Source of the DNA: JBHIBA01 sp046758845
GTDB lineage: Bacteria > UBA8248 > JACPRG01 > G963555815
Direction of reading: 5' to 3'
Assembly: GCA_046758845.1 (NCBI GenBank)
Contig: JBHIBA010000061.1
Coordinates: 1-18,938 of the forward strand
DNA length: 18,938 bases
This document shows, piece after piece, positions 6,458 through 12,968 of this stretch. The notes beneath the pieces are model-generated. The model made no database searches and had not been told where the DNA came from. It saw only the letters and a program-made list of their open reading frames with translations. Position numbers and translations under genes: made by a program. Numbering within the stretch: the stretch's first letter is position 1; each line of letters opens with the position of its first letter.

Positions 6458-7390
6458 ATGAAGAAATGGTTGGTCTTAGGGGTGTTCATCGGCTGGGTCC
6501 TGACTCCGTATGCCCTCCCAGCCCAAGGGAAGTGGACGCGTGAGCCCCAGCCGCCTACCCGAAGGGAGGAAGCCAGCGTCGCCGCGCTGGACGATCAGAT
6601 TTATGTGATCGGCGGGCTCACCCGCCGGGGGATCACGGATCTTGTCGAGGCTTACAATCCCCGGACACGGACGTGGCGAAGGCGGGCTTCTCTGCCGCGT
6701 CCGCTCCATCACATAGGGGTGGGCGTTATCGGAGGGCGACTTTATGTGGCCGGCGGGTTCGGCGGTGGCTCCTTCTGGGGCGCGGTGAACAGCCTGTACG
6801 AGTTTGACCCCAAGGCGGACCGGTGGAGGGAACTTTCTTCCATGCCCAGCGCCCGGGGGGCCTTGGGCGTGGCCGTCATCAAAGGGAGGCTTTACGCTGT
6901 GGGCGGTTGGGGAAAGGGCGGCGACGTCCGAGCCAACGAGGCATACGACCCCGCATCCGACACCTGGAAACGACTCGCCCCTATGCCAACGGCGCGAGAC
7001 CACCTGGCGGTGGCATCGTTCCGGGGGAAGATTTTTGCCATCGGTGGCCGGTTGGGGACGCCCACCCGAAACATCGGGACCAACGAGGTCTTCGATCCAC
7101 AGGCCAACAAGTGGGAAACCCGACGACCTCTGCCAACCCCTCGGAGCGGCATTGCCGCGGCGGTTTTGAACGGGCGCATATTCGTCTTCGGCGGAGAGTC
7201 GGGGGAAGGGACCTTCGCCGAGAACGAGGCTTATGATCCCGAACGGGATGCATGGAAGGGATATGCGCCGATGCCGACGGCGCGACATGGCCTGGGCGCA
7301 GCCGCCTGGGGCGGCCGGATTTTCGTCTTAAGCGGAGGCCCGACGCCTGGGGGGTCTTACAGCGCAGCCAACGAAGTCTTCACCCCGTGA
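6458..7390 (+). CDS. Secreted six-bladed Kelch-repeat protein
   Basis: A 310-residue protein with a classic signal peptide (MKKWLVLGVFIGWVLTPYA, cleavage near LPAQG) and then six Kelch repeats of about 47 residues. Each has R-x-x-x-x-V/A-A-x-x-x-G-[RK]-[IL]-[YF]-x-x-G-G followed by N-E-x-[YF]-[DN]-P-x-x-x-x-W. Six repeats is the number expected for a complete six-bladed propeller, as in NanM/N-acetylneuraminate epimerase-like and other bacterial Kelch proteins. The protein is periplasmic or extracellular and soluble. No enzymatic signature was recognised, so binding or scaffolding is the cautious reading. The start ATG follows a strong GGGAGG. It is divergent from a seven-repeat Kelch lipoprotein of a different repeat subtype, so the two are not recent duplicates. 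Confidence 0.88.
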   Translation: MKKWLVLGVFIGWVLTPYALPAQGKWTREPQPPTRREEASVAALDDQIYVIGGLTRRGITDLVEAYNPRTRTWRRRASLPRPLHHIGVGVIGGRLYVAGGFGGGSFWGAVNSLYEFDPKADRWRELSSMPSARGALGVAVIKGRLYAVGGWGKGGDVRANEAYDPASDTWKRLAPMPTARDHLAVASFRGKIFAIGGRLGTPTRNIGTNEVFDPQANKWETRRPLPTPRSGIAAAVLNGRIFVFGGESGEGTFAENEAYDPERDAWKGYAPMPTARHGLGAAAWGGRIFVLSGGPTPGGSYSAANEVFTP

Positions 7391-7392
7391 AG

Positions 7393-7425
7393 GGGCGCGC
7401 GCCCTTGACTTGCGGCTCTCGCCGC
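7393..7425 (+). terminator. GC-rich dyads after the Kelch gene
   Basis: GGGCGCGCGCCC (7393-7404) is a perfect palindrome right after the Kelch stop codon. GCGGC-TCTC-GCCGC (7412-7425) is a second perfect hairpin. Together they could end or protect the Kelch mRNA. Only short T runs follow, so intrinsic termination is uncertain. Confidence 0.3.
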
Positions 7426-7541
7426 TTCGAAGGGGGAATATTTCCCGTAGTGGACCGGTTCAAGTAATGGGTAACACGTTCGAGCGGACGGCATGATGAT
7501 CAGCCAGCCATAGCCTGGATGTGAAGGGGGAGCACAACTCG

Positions 7542-8108
7542 ATGCAAAAGCACCGCAATCGTGTTCTGGCGCTGGGGGTTCCGGCGATCCTGGTTTGCGC
7601 TGGGGTGGTTTGGGCGGTGCTTGCGGCTGCGCCCGGCTTGGGGGCGGACGACAAGCATTTTGTGGCCCTCAGGATGGTTCGCTTTTCCAAGCCTGTCGCC
7701 CCCCCGGATTTCACGCTGAAGGATCTGAAAGGCAACGCGACCTCCCTTTCGCACTTCAAAGGAAAGGTTGTGGTTCTGAACTTCTGGACCACATCGTGAC
7801 CGTACTGCCTACGGGAGCGGCCGGCTCTCGAAGCGCTTTACCAGAAGTATAAGGACAGGGGTCTGGAAGTTTTGGGGGTCGCGATGGACCCGCAGGGGGC
7901 CAAGGTTGTGGCGCCCTATCTCGAGAGAAACCTGGCGAGCTACACCAATCTTCTCGACCCGAGGATGCACGTTGCCCGGATGTTCACGGTTCGGGGCACG
8001 CCTACGAACTACCTATTGAATCGGAAGGGAGAGGTCATCGGAGGTTCTATCGGCTATCGCGATTGGACCAGCGAACTGGCCCAGGTGCTGATCGAGAGCC
8101 TGCTGTAA
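7542..8108 (+). CDS. TlpA/thioredoxin-like selenoprotein (UPYC active site)
   Basis: Predicted membrane-anchored or secreted thiol oxidoreductase, 188 residues including one selenocysteine. An N-terminal hydrophobic segment (~7-32) precedes a TlpA/redoxin domain: PDFTLKDLKG, then VVVLNFWTTS, then TGA at codon 86, then P-Y-C (Cys89) and RPALEALYQKY. The loop GTPT, with the cis-proline Pro154, completes the fold. TlpA proteins normally read NFWATWCPPC here, so the TGA replaces precisely the first, nucleophilic cysteine, while the second cysteine and everything downstream stay intact in the same frame up to TAA. A SECIS-like hairpin follows. If TGA were only a stop, the product would lack its active site. 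ATG 7542 has GGGGGAG 9 nt upstream; GTG 7521 is an alternative. CcdA downstream is the expected electron donor. The alternative is a nonsense mutation. Confidence 0.85.
7797..7830 (+). promoter_or_regulatory. UGA(Sec) codon with candidate bacterial SECIS hairpin
   Basis: The TGA is at 7797-7799. The stem CGGGAGC (7812-7818) pairs with GCTCTCG (7824-7830), seven pairs including one G-T, around the pentaloop GGCCG (7819-7823). The loop starts 19 nt after the TGA and opens with GG. Bacterial SECIS elements recognised by SelB are stem-loops within the coding sequence, closely following UGA, with a G among the first loop bases; geometry and loop both fit. No bulged U like that of E. coli fdhF was identified. 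Confidence 0.65.
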
Positions 8109-8434
8109 GGCGTTCGTGTTGAAGACAGGGACAGGGCTAATTTCGACTCGGCGGATGAGCAGGCGGAGGGTTCATCTCCGGAAAAGCCCCGCGGCCGGTT
8201 TGAGGACGGAGACGCATTTACGTGATGGCGAAGGGTTTCCCCCGTGTGGGCAACTCATCGGTGATGGGTTTGAGCGTTGCCCTTCCTCCTGGGTGGGAAT
8301 ATCTTCAAGGAAGATGGGTTAGAGAAGGCGGGCGCCTCGCAGGCGCCACGTAAGAAATTCTCGGCGGGCGGCGTCCGGCGCTCCATCGGTCGTCCGAGCC
8401 CGGGGACGCTCAAGCGAAAGGATTTTGCAAGACG
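8109..8434. other. Gap between selenoprotein and ccdA genes
   Basis: No supported gene is seen in these 326 bases. Two short ORFs (8116-8322 and 8225-8353) lack good ribosome-binding sites and known motifs. Two hairpins are clear: ATCTTC-AAG-GAAGAT (8301-8315) and GGCGCCT-CGC-AGGCGCC (8331-8347). The latter is GC-rich but lacks a T tract. They may mark the end of the selenoprotein transcript, or attenuate readthrough into ccdA. Confidence 0.4.
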
Positions 8435-9187
8435 ATGGAATCGGGAGTGAGCATCTCATTTCTGGTCGCATTCGCGGGGGGGCTCATCTCCTTCCTCTCG
8501 CCCTGCATCCTGCCGCTGATCCCCTCTTACCTGTCTGTAATATCGGGTGTGTCCTACGAAGATTTGACGACCGCGGGAACGGGAGATTGGCGGCTGCGAA
8601 GAAAGGTATTGCTCAGCTCCATTTTCTTTGGCGCCGGGTTCACGTTGGTGTTCGTTCTCTTGGGGGCATCTATCTCCGTCTTGACGGAGGGCCTCATGAG
8701 CATGCGTCGGGAATTCACCTGGGTCGGCGGGGTCCTGATCATCTTCTTCGGCCTCGTCCTCACCGGTCTTCTGAAAATCGGTTTCCTGCAAAGATACCTT
8801 CAGCCCTTGGAGGGGAAGCTGAACAAACGGAGAGTGGGTTACGTCGGAGCCTTTTTGATTGGCATCTCCTTCGGAATCGCCTGGACACCCTGTGTAGGCC
8901 CGACCCTCGGGGCCATTCTCACCCTGGCCGCCGTTGAAAGCGGAAAAGGCGCTTGGCTCTTGTTTATATACTCGGCCGGCTTGGGGGTGCCCTTCCTCGT
9001 GGCGGCCATCGCATTTAACGGTTTCCTCGGGTTCTTCCATCGATTCAAGCGGTTTCTTCCCGCCGTCCAGAAAGTCGGGGGGGTCGTCCTCATCCTCATG
9101 GGCGTTCTGCTTCTGACGGGGCAGCTCACCGTCCTCAACACCTACGCCCTCAGCCTCACTCCCGAATGGCTCGTGAAGTGGCTCTGA
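8435..9187 (+). CDS. ccdA: Cytochrome c biogenesis protein CcdA
   Basis: A 250-residue polytopic membrane protein with both diagnostic CcdA/DsbD motifs. SPCILPLIPSYLS holds Cys24 in the first membrane helix. WTPCVGPTLGAI holds Cys153 in the matching helix of the second half. About six hydrophobic helices are readable. CcdA moves electrons from cytoplasmic thioredoxin across the membrane to periplasmic thioredoxin-like proteins such as CcsX/ResA/TlpA, supporting haem attachment or disulfide reduction. Its position after the selenocysteine TlpA-like gene suggests that protein is a client. The start ATG has only a moderate AAGGA, about 12 nt upstream. It ends at a gap before the PadR promoter. 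Confidence 0.92.
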   Translation: MESGVSISFLVAFAGGLISFLSPCILPLIPSYLSVISGVSYEDLTTAGTGDWRLRRKVLLSSIFFGAGFTLVFVLLGASISVLTEGLMSMRREFTWVGGVLIIFFGLVLTGLLKIGFLQRYLQPLEGKLNKRRVGYVGAFLIGISFGIAWTPCVGPTLGAILTLAAVESGKGAWLLFIYSAGLGVPFLVAAIAFNGFLGFFHRFKRFLPAVQKVGGVVLILMGVLLLTGQLTVLNTYALSLTPEWLVKWL

Positions 9188-9358
9188 GGCCGGTAGCTCA
9201 GCGACTTTCTCTCACCTGATCGTTCTTTGCCGGGTTTCTTTCCGTTCAGGTCTCCCTCCTTAACGAATCCTTCATCCCGTTCGAGAGGTCGGAGTGTAAG
9301 CCGCGTTCGATTTCAGGCCTGCGCCGTCGGTTTGGACAGATTCGGGCGGGAAAAAACC

Positions 9359-9387
9359 TTGACAGATATTGTCATTCAGATTATATA
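9359..9387 (+). promoter_or_regulatory. Promoter of the PadR-led series, with overlapping palindrome
   Basis: A perfect -35 TTGACA (9359-9364) is followed after 17 nt by TATATA (9382-9387), four of six against TATAAT. The dyad TGACA-GATAT-TGTCA (9360-9374) covers the -35 box, a natural place for a repressor. PadR proteins often repress their own promoter, so this is a candidate PadR operator (inference). Transcription should start near 9394, which rules out upstream start codons for the regulator. Confidence 0.6.
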
Positions 9388-9422
9388 TGCTTAATGTACT
9401 TATATCAAACTTGAGGGCGCCC

Positions 9423-9854
9423 ATGGGAAATGAATCGAGGGAAAGTTACATCGATGTTCTCACGGAGCAGTCTTGCGATTGTCCCGGAAGCATCAGTGAC
9501 AACTTCTTGCAACCCTGCACCCTGCTTTTGCTCCATCGGGAGCCCCGTCACGGCTATGCCCTGATCGATGCGCTCAAGTGTTACGGCGTAGCACCGGACG
9601 CAAGCGTTCTTTACCGGGCGTTACGGAGGATGGAAAAGGAGGGTTTGGTCGAGTCCGATTGGGACACTGGCGGGGCGGGAGCCGCGAGGCGAATTTACCG
9701 CCTGAGCTCAGGAGGGGAGGAATATCTTCACATCTGGGCCGCAACCGTGGAGCAAAACAAGGCACAGCTCGAGGACTTCCTTCGGGAGTACCGAGAGGCT
9801 TTCCAGGGGCCGCCGGCGAAGGCTTCTTCCAAGGAGTCAGGGCCGGCGAGTTAG
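9423..9854 (+). CDS. PadR-family transcriptional regulator
   Basis: A 143-residue DNA-binding regulator. It has the PadR winged-helix hallmarks: LQPCTLLLLHREPRHGYALIDAL, then SVLYRALRRMEKEGLVES for the recognition helix, a wing with R-R-I-Y-R-L, and a C-terminal amphipathic dimerisation helix (AQLEDFLREYREAF). The N-terminus carries Cys18, Cys20 and Cys32 (CDCPG...LQPC), with Cys53 further in. The CxC-G...LQP pattern occurs in a PadR subgroup and may sense metal or redox state, which is inferred. ATG 9423 is preferred because GAGGG lies 6 nt upstream and it is downstream of the promoter; a longer reading from TTG 9369 would begin inside the promoter. It is the first gene of a long same-strand series ending in a MacB-like transporter; PadR proteins frequently govern efflux genes. 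Confidence 0.85.
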   Translation: MGNESRESYIDVLTEQSCDCPGSISDNFLQPCTLLLLHREPRHGYALIDALKCYGVAPDASVLYRALRRMEKEGLVESDWDTGGAGAARRIYRLSSGGEEYLHIWAATVEQNKAQLEDFLREYREAFQGPPAKASSKESGPAS

Positions 9855-10041
9855 TCAAGGACGTGCCAAGGACGGGCTGCCCGCGTTCGCGCCGGGATCG
9901 CGGCTCTGGGGCGAACTTTGCAGGAGGCGGCAAGTTCAATTGCAGGGAGCGAAAGAGGGACAGTTTGTTTGCAACTCGACATGATGCCTGAGCCCTCACG
10001 CAAGAGGAAGTCCAACACCATAGGCAGAAAAGGAGGAAGCG

Positions 10042-10170
10042 ATGTGTGAGTTCTGCGGGTGTGAAGACGGCTTTAAAAGCGTTCAGGTAATTCTTCCTTT
10101 CGCTGAGGATGCCAAGCCGGACAGTCAAGAGGTTCTCGCCTCCGAAGACCCCGAAAAGAGCGAGGACTAA
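10042..10170 (+). CDS. 42-residue Cys-rich acidic peptide
   Basis: A small protein easily missed by gene callers. It starts MCEFCGCEDGFKSVQVILPF and continues with an acidic tail ending EDPEKSED. A CxxCxC cluster in the first seven residues is a typical metal- or Fe-S-binding arrangement; similar N-termini occur on HypB-type nickel proteins, but the rest does not match. A textbook AGGAGG lies 6 nt before the ATG, the strongest ribosome-binding site in this part of the window, which argues for real translation. It has no signal peptide and no Arg/Lys-rich tail. It lies between the PadR gene and a CcdA-like gene. It could be a metal chaperone, a small thiol buffer or a peptide substrate of the downstream transporter; none is proven. 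Confidence 0.7.
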   Translation: MCEFCGCEDGFKSVQVILPFAEDAKPDSQEVLASEDPEKSED

Positions 10171-10190
10171 GAAATCCCGGTTTGAGTGAG

Positions 10191-10214
10191 GCCGGGAGAT
10201 TCAGCCTTCCCGGC
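10191..10214 (+). terminator. Hairpin after the Cys-rich peptide gene
   Basis: GCCGGGA (10191-10197) pairs with TCCCGGC (10208-10214) around a 10-nt loop, 20 nt after the stop. Only a TTT follows, so it is more likely a partial attenuator or an mRNA 3' stabiliser than a full terminator. It could raise the peptide yield relative to downstream genes. Confidence 0.35.
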
Positions 10215-10285
10215 AGTTTCCGACGAAACACCCTGCTTGAGGATTCACGCGTTCGCAGGTGGAGCCCAACTCCCACGAACTCGAT

Positions 10286-10301
10286 TCGAGGGGGGCCTCG
10301 A
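10286..10301 (+). promoter_or_regulatory. Hairpin sequestering the CcdA-like start
   Basis: TCGAGG (10286-10291), loop GGGG, CCTCGA (10296-10301) is a perfect 16-nt hairpin. It contains the purine-rich ribosome-binding site, and its last base is the A of the ATG. Folding would hide the site, so translation of the next gene may depend on an opening event. Confidence 0.45.
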
Positions 10302-11221
10302 TGCTTCGTACTAAGAACGAGTCAATCGGGCCTGAGTTCACCCGGGAACCTGCCAGAAAGTCTCTCCGCAACTACCTCCGATTGGGTCTCGCACTCCTCG
10401 CCATTGCCGCAGTCGCATTTACAGGATTCTACCTTTGGATCCCGGTAGTTTTGGGGGGATTAGGTGAAACCCCCAAGTGGGCTCCGGGCTGGCTTTACGG
10501 CTACGGATTTTTTGCGGGCTTATTTACATTTGCGGCCCCTTGCGCCATCGGCATTTTGCCGGCGTACCTCACCTTCTACCTCCAGACGGCGGGGACCCTT
10601 GAGGCCGGAGGGTTGTTCAACCGACCCTGGGCGCGAGGTCTAGCCTGGGGAGCACGCGCAGGCCTCGGGGTTGCGGTGGTCTATGTCGCTGTGATCGCCT
10701 TTCTTTACTCCATCCCACGATTGGCCATGAATCCAGTTTTCGGCTTTACGACGACAGCCAGCTATCTGGTAATTAGCGCATGGACGAAACCGATCATCTT
10801 GCTTCTTCTACTCGTATTTGGGATTGCCCTGGTGACCGGCTCGAGCCTCGGTTTGGATCGGGCGGCCGTCTTCTTACAGAGGAAGGCCGGGATCCGTTTC
10901 AGTCCGGGACGTTCGGCTTTCGGCTTCGGCGTCCTCTATGGGGCGGGCTCACTCGGCTGTGGGTTACTGGTCGTTGTTCCGCTGGCGGCGGTGAATTTGC
11001 TCGCGGGAAAAGTCATCCTCGCCCTCCTCTCGTTCTTCTCTTACCTGCTGGGCTTCTTCGCCATGATGGTCCTGGTCACCACAGCCGTTAGCCTTCAGGA
11101 CCAGCCCTCTCTTCAGATCTTGATCCGCCATGCGCCGAAGGTGAGGCGGGCGGCCGGCGTCGTCGTGATTCTCTCGACCGCCTGGCTGGTGAACTTCTAC
11201 TTGAAGACGGGAGGGATGTAA
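10301..11221 (+). CDS. Divergent CcdA/DsbD-like membrane protein
   Basis: A 306-residue multi-pass membrane protein with one hydrophobic helix (~25-50) before a CcdA-like core. The first motif is AAPCAIGILPAYLTFY (Cys81), aligning with SPCxLPLxPxYL of CcdA. The second is GAGSLGCGLLVVVPL (Cys220), aligning with the second-half cysteine motif. These are the only two cysteines, as expected for a transmembrane thiol electron carrier. It differs strongly from the canonical CcdA at 8435-9187 and is longer, so it is a separate subfamily rather than a recent copy. I infer it delivers reducing power to a periplasmic partner in this gene series. ATG 10301 is chosen because GAGGGGGG is adjacent; GTG 10259 has a poor site. 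Function is inferred from fold only. Confidence 0.75.
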   Translation: MLRTKNESIGPEFTREPARKSLRNYLRLGLALLAIAAVAFTGFYLWIPVVLGGLGETPKWAPGWLYGYGFFAGLFTFAAPCAIGILPAYLTFYLQTAGTLEAGGLFNRPWARGLAWGARAGLGVAVVYVAVIAFLYSIPRLAMNPVFGFTTTASYLVISAWTKPIILLLLLVFGIALVTGSSLGLDRAAVFLQRKAGIRFSPGRSAFGFGVLYGAGSLGCGLLVVVPLAAVNLLAGKVILALLSFFSYLLGFFAMMVLVTTAVSLQDQPSLQILIRHAPKVRRAAGVVVILSTAWLVNFYLKTGGM

Positions 11222-11305
11222 GGGACCCGAGCGGGCCTTCTGCCAGGAAGTGAGAGGGCCGATGCACATCGGAGGCAAGAAACCCCCGCTAGAGAGGAGG
11301 CAGGC

Positions 11306-11746
11306 ATGCCGAGGTCTCTGAGCCACGCGGGCTTGGCCGCGATCTTATTCGTAAGTTCATCGAGCCCCAGTCTCGCCTCTTATCACCAAGAGACTCCTCC
11401 TCTCAGAATGCCCGGGATGCGCTTTGAGCGCAAGGTTACGGGGGACAACTTCGACCTCGTGGCTCTCCTGCCAGAGGTCCTGCCGAAAGCCGGAGAGGAG
11501 CTCAAGGTTACTTTTCAAATCAGGTCAAAGACGGCCCCCCATACGAGGCTCACGCTGGCGTTCTTCGTCGATGGCCAGGAGATTTCATCCCTGAAAGGGG
11601 TGGTCCCTCCCTATCAAACCGCTTCGGCCGATTTCACCTGGCGGGCAAAGGCTGGCCGCCACCGCCTCGGCGCAAAGCTCTCCTCCGCCTTGAAGGTTGT
11701 CATAGAAACCTGGGAAGCCAAAATCGAGATTCCGCCGAAAGGCTGA
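11306..11746 (+). CDS. Secreted Ig-like/CARDB-like protein of unknown function
   Basis: A 146-residue protein with an N-terminal signal peptide (hydrophobic LAAILFVSSSSPSLA, cleavage near LAS-YH). The mature part has no cysteine. It shows beta-strand patterning typical of CARDB/Ig-like modules: LKVTFQIRSK, TRLTLAFFVDGQEI, ADFTWRAKAGRHRLGAKL and VVIETWEAKIEI. Such modules bind partners or extend surface proteins. GAGGAGG lies about 6 nt before the ATG, so expression should be good. It follows the CcdA-like gene by 84 nt and precedes another secreted protein, so it is likely a periplasmic component of the same system. The family assignment is tentative; the signal peptide is clear. Confidence 0.7.
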   Translation: MPRSLSHAGLAAILFVSSSSPSLASYHQETPPLRMPGMRFERKVTGDNFDLVALLPEVLPKAGEELKVTFQIRSKTAPHTRLTLAFFVDGQEISSLKGVVPPYQTASADFTWRAKAGRHRLGAKLSSALKVVIETWEAKIEIPPKG

Positions 11747-11792
11747 AATCGGTCTGGAAGGCCAAGGGCCCTCCGGCCGGGAGTCCGGTGCC

Positions 11793-12812
11793 TTGAAGGT
11801 TGCAGTCGCTTTCTTCCTTTCCCTTCTGATGATTTCTTCGGCTTCACAGGCGGTCAGCGACTCTCCCGCCGCCTATGTTCCCCCCATTTTGGAAAAGAGA
11901 AGTCTCTCGATTGAGGCGGGAAGGGTCTACCGGTTTCCCTGGCTGAGCGAGCCGGAAACCTGTGCCGCCAAGCTCCCTGGCTGCTTTCACGTGCTGAGTC
12001 TCGGAGATGCAATGGCCCGGATTCGTTTCGCCGGTTTCATCGTTAATAGAGGTCGAGTTCAGCGAAAGGGCTTCATCCGGGAGGTGTTCCTCACCTCCGG
12101 GGCCACGCCGGATGAACTCTTCTCCATCAGGGACAGACCGGGCCCACGAGAAAACTGGGTGCATGGTTATTACCAGTCGAGCGAGCAGCAGCTCGTCTTC
12201 TTCTCGCGCCCTGCTTTCGTCACGAGAAGAGCGAAAATCCACCGTCAAATCGTGATGGACCTCCGCACCAAGACCATGGTGGAGACCACTTCCGTGGAGG
12301 CCCAAGCGCCTCTGACCCTCATTGCCTCGGGTTCCCTTGAAGCGGCGATGCCCGGAGCGGAGCGAACGGAGATCACCGTCAACGGCCAGCGCGCCGTTTT
12401 CCCCTTTCCAAATCTCCTTGCCCTGAACCTCCCGGCCGGCCGGAGCCAGGTGCGAACGGCTTTCCGCTGGCGGCGGCTTCCGGAGGAGGTCTGCCCATGG
12501 TCCCTCTACGAAGGAAAAAAAATGTCCTTGCCGACAGGGACGAACCTGCGACTTGTCGGCGTGAAGAAACGACGGCGGTACGAGGTTCGATTGCGCATGT
12601 TCGGGATTTCCGATTCGATCTGGCGTGATTTCCACCCCATCCTGGAAGTGACCCCAGCGCCTGTGCGCCGCGTTCGCGGAGACCTCTCGGAGGTTTTGCT
12701 TTTCACGAATGCGGAGGAGATCGCGATTGCTTTGAAGCCGATTTATTTTCATCGAACCGGGAGAGGAGGTGCAACCTTCCCGGTTCTCATCTGCGTCCGG
12801 GGGCTTCGGTAG
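11793..12812 (+). CDS. Secreted protein of unknown function
   Basis: A 339-residue protein that I do not recognise. It starts with a good signal peptide (MKVAVAFFLSLLMISSASQA, cleavage near SQA-VS) from TTG 11793, with GGGAG 9 nt upstream. The mature region has a cysteine pair (ETCAAKLPGC), aromatic strands (WVHGYYQSSEQQLVFFSRPAF) and a basic stretch around residue 260. The overall look is an all-beta periplasmic protein. The last ~20 residues (RTGRGGATFPVLICVRGLR) are less convincing and may reflect a late frame change. It lies 46 nt after the CARDB-like gene. It could be the adaptor or sensor part of the transporter series, which is inferred from position only. Confidence 0.62.
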   Translation: MKVAVAFFLSLLMISSASQAVSDSPAAYVPPILEKRSLSIEAGRVYRFPWLSEPETCAAKLPGCFHVLSLGDAMARIRFAGFIVNRGRVQRKGFIREVFLTSGATPDELFSIRDRPGPRENWVHGYYQSSEQQLVFFSRPAFVTRRAKIHRQIVMDLRTKTMVETTSVEAQAPLTLIASGSLEAAMPGAERTEITVNGQRAVFPFPNLLALNLPAGRSQVRTAFRWRRLPEEVCPWSLYEGKKMSLPTGTNLRLVGVKKRRRYEVRLRMFGISDSIWRDFHPILEVTPAPVRRVRGDLSEVLLFTNAEEIAIALKPIYFHRTGRGGATFPVLICVRGLR

Positions 12813-12842
12813 GGAGGGGGCGCTCATGGCGAGGACAGGAAA

Positions 12843-12968
12843 TTGATTCTCTTTGAAGAGGCCAGGCAGGCCCTGGAAGAGATCAGCCAGGAGGCGGATT
12901 TCTTTGAGAAGGCCAAGAAGAAAAGAAGGCAGATTGTCCGGGGCGACTACGCCTTTGCCGGGTACTGA
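12843..12968 (+). CDS. 41-residue helical small protein
   Basis: A small ORF from TTG 12843 with GAGGA 7 nt upstream. The product is strongly helical and charged (LFEEARQALEEISQEADFF, then KAKKKRRQ), ending YAFAGY. The residue pattern is protein-like, not random. Oddity: a better-looking ATG with GGGAGG lies at 12826, but in another frame that stops after six codons. A one-base change there would extend this ORF to start at that ATG, so the true gene may be slightly longer and frameshifted. Its stop overlaps the next start (TGATG at 12966-12970). The family is unknown. Confidence 0.45.
   Translation: MILFEEARQALEEISQEADFFEKAKKKRRQIVRGDYAFAGY

Noticed and set aside
8116..8353. Two short ORFs in the gap before ccdA
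   Set aside because: Neither has a ribosome-binding site or protein-like pattern, and they overlap hairpins; left as non-coding.
9189..9260. tRNA-like opening GCCGGTAGCTCAG after ccdA
   Set aside because: Only the D-arm-like TAGCTCAG matches; there is no acceptor-stem complement, T-loop GTTCRA or anticodon arm at proper distances.
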